NCBI GenBank assembly: GCA_963823515.1
Contig: CAWGMB010000014.1
Location: 1-64,000 of the forward strand
Length of the DNA stretch: 64,000 bases
From: Miltoncostaea sp963823515
GTDB taxonomy: Bacteria; Actinomycetota; Thermoleophilia; Miltoncostaeales; Miltoncostaeaceae
Direction: 5' to 3'
The position numbers and the translations under genes are program-made. How positions within the stretch are numbered: position 1 is the stretch's first letter; every line of letters begins with the position of its first letter. Below are positions 63,172 to 64,000 of the stretch, in pieces. The notes under the pieces were generated by a model. The model ran no database searches. It saw only the letters and a program-made list of their open reading frames with translations, and was not told the origin of the DNA.

Positions 63172-63714
63172 GTGAGCCGTCATGGCCGCCTCCTCGTGGC
63201 GGCGCCGGCGCTCGAGGACCCCAACTTCCGGCGCACCGTCGTCCTCATGCTTGAGCACTCCGCCGACGGCGCCCTCGGCCTGGTGCTCAACCGCCCGACC
63301 CCCCTGGTGTCGCGCGAGGCGCTGCCGGCGGGCCTCGCCGACCTGATGCCGGAGGACGAGCGCGTCCACCAGGGTGGGCCGGTGCAGCCGGAGGCGGTGA
63401 TCCTGCTCGCCGACTTCGAGGACGCCTCGCGCGCCGCCACGATCGCCTTCGGCAACGTCGGCATCGTCGATCCCGACGCGGAGGGCGCGCGCCATGGGGG
63501 CGTCCGCGCGATCCGCGCCTTCGGGGGCTACGCGGGATGGGGGGCGGGCCAGCTCGAGCGCGAGCTCGCCGAGGAGGCGTGGGTGGACGTCGAGGCGGAC
63601 GCGGACGACGTCTTCACCTACGACCACCGCGGCCTCTGGAGCCGCGTGCTCGAGCGCAAGGGCGGATCATGGCGGCTGATCGCGCGGATGCCCGAGGACC
63701 CGTCGGTGAACTGA
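63172..63714 (+). CDS. YqgE/AlgH family protein
   Basis: A 180-residue DUF179 protein: GRLLVAAPALEDPNFRRTVVLMLEHSADGALGLVLNRPT at the start, VHQGGPVQPEAVILL, and FGGYAGWGAGQLERELAEEAWV, all conserved. Function is not established; the family is widespread in bacteria. The GTG start lies in frame with the conserved N terminus. Confidence 0.92.
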   Translation: MSRHGRLLVAAPALEDPNFRRTVVLMLEHSADGALGLVLNRPTPLVSREALPAGLADLMPEDERVHQGGPVQPEAVILLADFEDASRAATIAFGNVGIVDPDAEGARHGGVRAIRAFGGYAGWGAGQLERELAEEAWVDVEADADDVFTYDHRGLWSRVLERKGGSWRLIARMPEDPSVN

Positions 63715-63735
63715 CGGCCCGGCCGCGGACGATCG

Positions 63736-64000
63736 CTAGCCGAAGCTCGGCCGGGTAGGGGCCTTGCGCGCCACGTCGGCGCCCGCCAGGGCGATGGCGG
63801 TCGCGATCGACACCAGCGCCGCGCCGAGGAGCACCGTGAAGCCCGCCCGGAAGTCGCCGGACGACGCGACCGCGGCGGCCAGGCCCGACGCGGCGATGCC
63901 GCCCGTGTAGCGCACCGTCATGAAGACGCCGCTCGCCACGCCGACCATCCCGTCCGGGGCGGACTCCACCGCGGTCGTCTGGAGCGACGCCCCCGCGAGG
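63736..64000 (-). CDS. MFS transporter, C-terminal end (partial)
   Basis: The minus-strand frame is open to the window edge and encodes the last ~87 residues of a membrane transporter: SAPDGMVGVASGVFMTVRYTGG, typical of drug:H+ antiporter-type MFS proteins in the loop and helix 11, and a last helix AGFTVLLGAALVSIATAIALAG. The start lies outside the window. It is convergent with the YqgE gene. Substrate unknown. Confidence 0.75.
   Translation of the reverse strand, partial: LAGASLQTTAVESAPDGMVGVASGVFMTVRYTGGIAASGLAAAVASSGDFRAGFTVLLGAALVSIATAIALAGADVARKAPTRPSFG

Overview
The window is a very GC-rich bacterial chromosome segment with short intergenic gaps, many GTG starts and many 4-base start/stop overlaps. 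Gene content points to an actinobacterium: a mycobacterial-type integration host factor beside gmk, a PyrR binding site over the first ribosome site of the pyr operon, MurT/GatD, a LexA box of the actinobacterial type before recA, and an FtsK-RodZ-CinA-RecA block. Lysine synthesis through DapL and an extended NusA suggest a deep-branching lineage such as Thermoleophilia. That placement is inference.

Layout. 1-9.4 kb: tRNA-Arg, a phosphoesterase, RNase Z, then pyrR-pyrB-pyrC-(isochorismatase-like)-carA-carB under a PyrR leader. 9.5-11.7 kb: mIHF, gmk, coaBC. 11.7-16.5 kb: MoxR ATPase, DUF58 protein, transglutaminase, TPR protein. 16.5-17.9 kb: YbjN-like protein, dtd, a VOC protein. 17.9-31.1 kb: a translation and RNA cluster (rimP-nusA-ylxR-infB-DUF503-rbfA-nrnA-truB-ribF-VOC-rpsO-pnp-M16 protease), preceded by a terminator-like hairpin. 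31.1-41.1 kb: dapB, pyruvate carboxylase, cupin, a collagen-like secreted protein, a hairpin-rich gap, dapA, RNase J. 41.1-42.5 kb: a decayed PAS/GAF gene beside an IS481-like transposase remnant. 42.6-49.2 kb: superoxide dismutase, ftsK, rodZ-like, cinA, recA. 49.2-56.3 kb: accessory genes, then miaB-miaA-dapF-dapL-dut. 56.3-64 kb: M50 protease, gatD-methyltransferase-murT-rpiA on the minus strand, then an MBL hydrolase, an NrtR-like regulator, small unknown genes, YqgE and the end of an MFS transporter.

Working together: pyrB/pyrC/carAB supply the early pyrimidine steps; dapA, dapB, dapL and dapF form a short route to meso-diaminopimelate, which with MurT/GatD feeds peptidoglycan; the infB region is a ribosome and RNA maturation operon.

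Most striking signals: (1) at least fifteen genes have a TANNNT -10 box ending 6-8 bases before the start codon, implying leaderless transcripts; (2) NusA carries a Cys/His zinc-knuckle-like tail; (3) four genes (transglutaminase, infB, pnp, collagen-like) each need one +1 frame correction, so either the sequence has single-base insertions or these genes are frameshifted; (4) ylxR, and perhaps ftsK, cinA and miaA, lack a usual start codon where the family begins; (5) an uncharacterised methyltransferase sits between murT and gatD. I found no CRISPR array, no rRNA and no intact mobile element.
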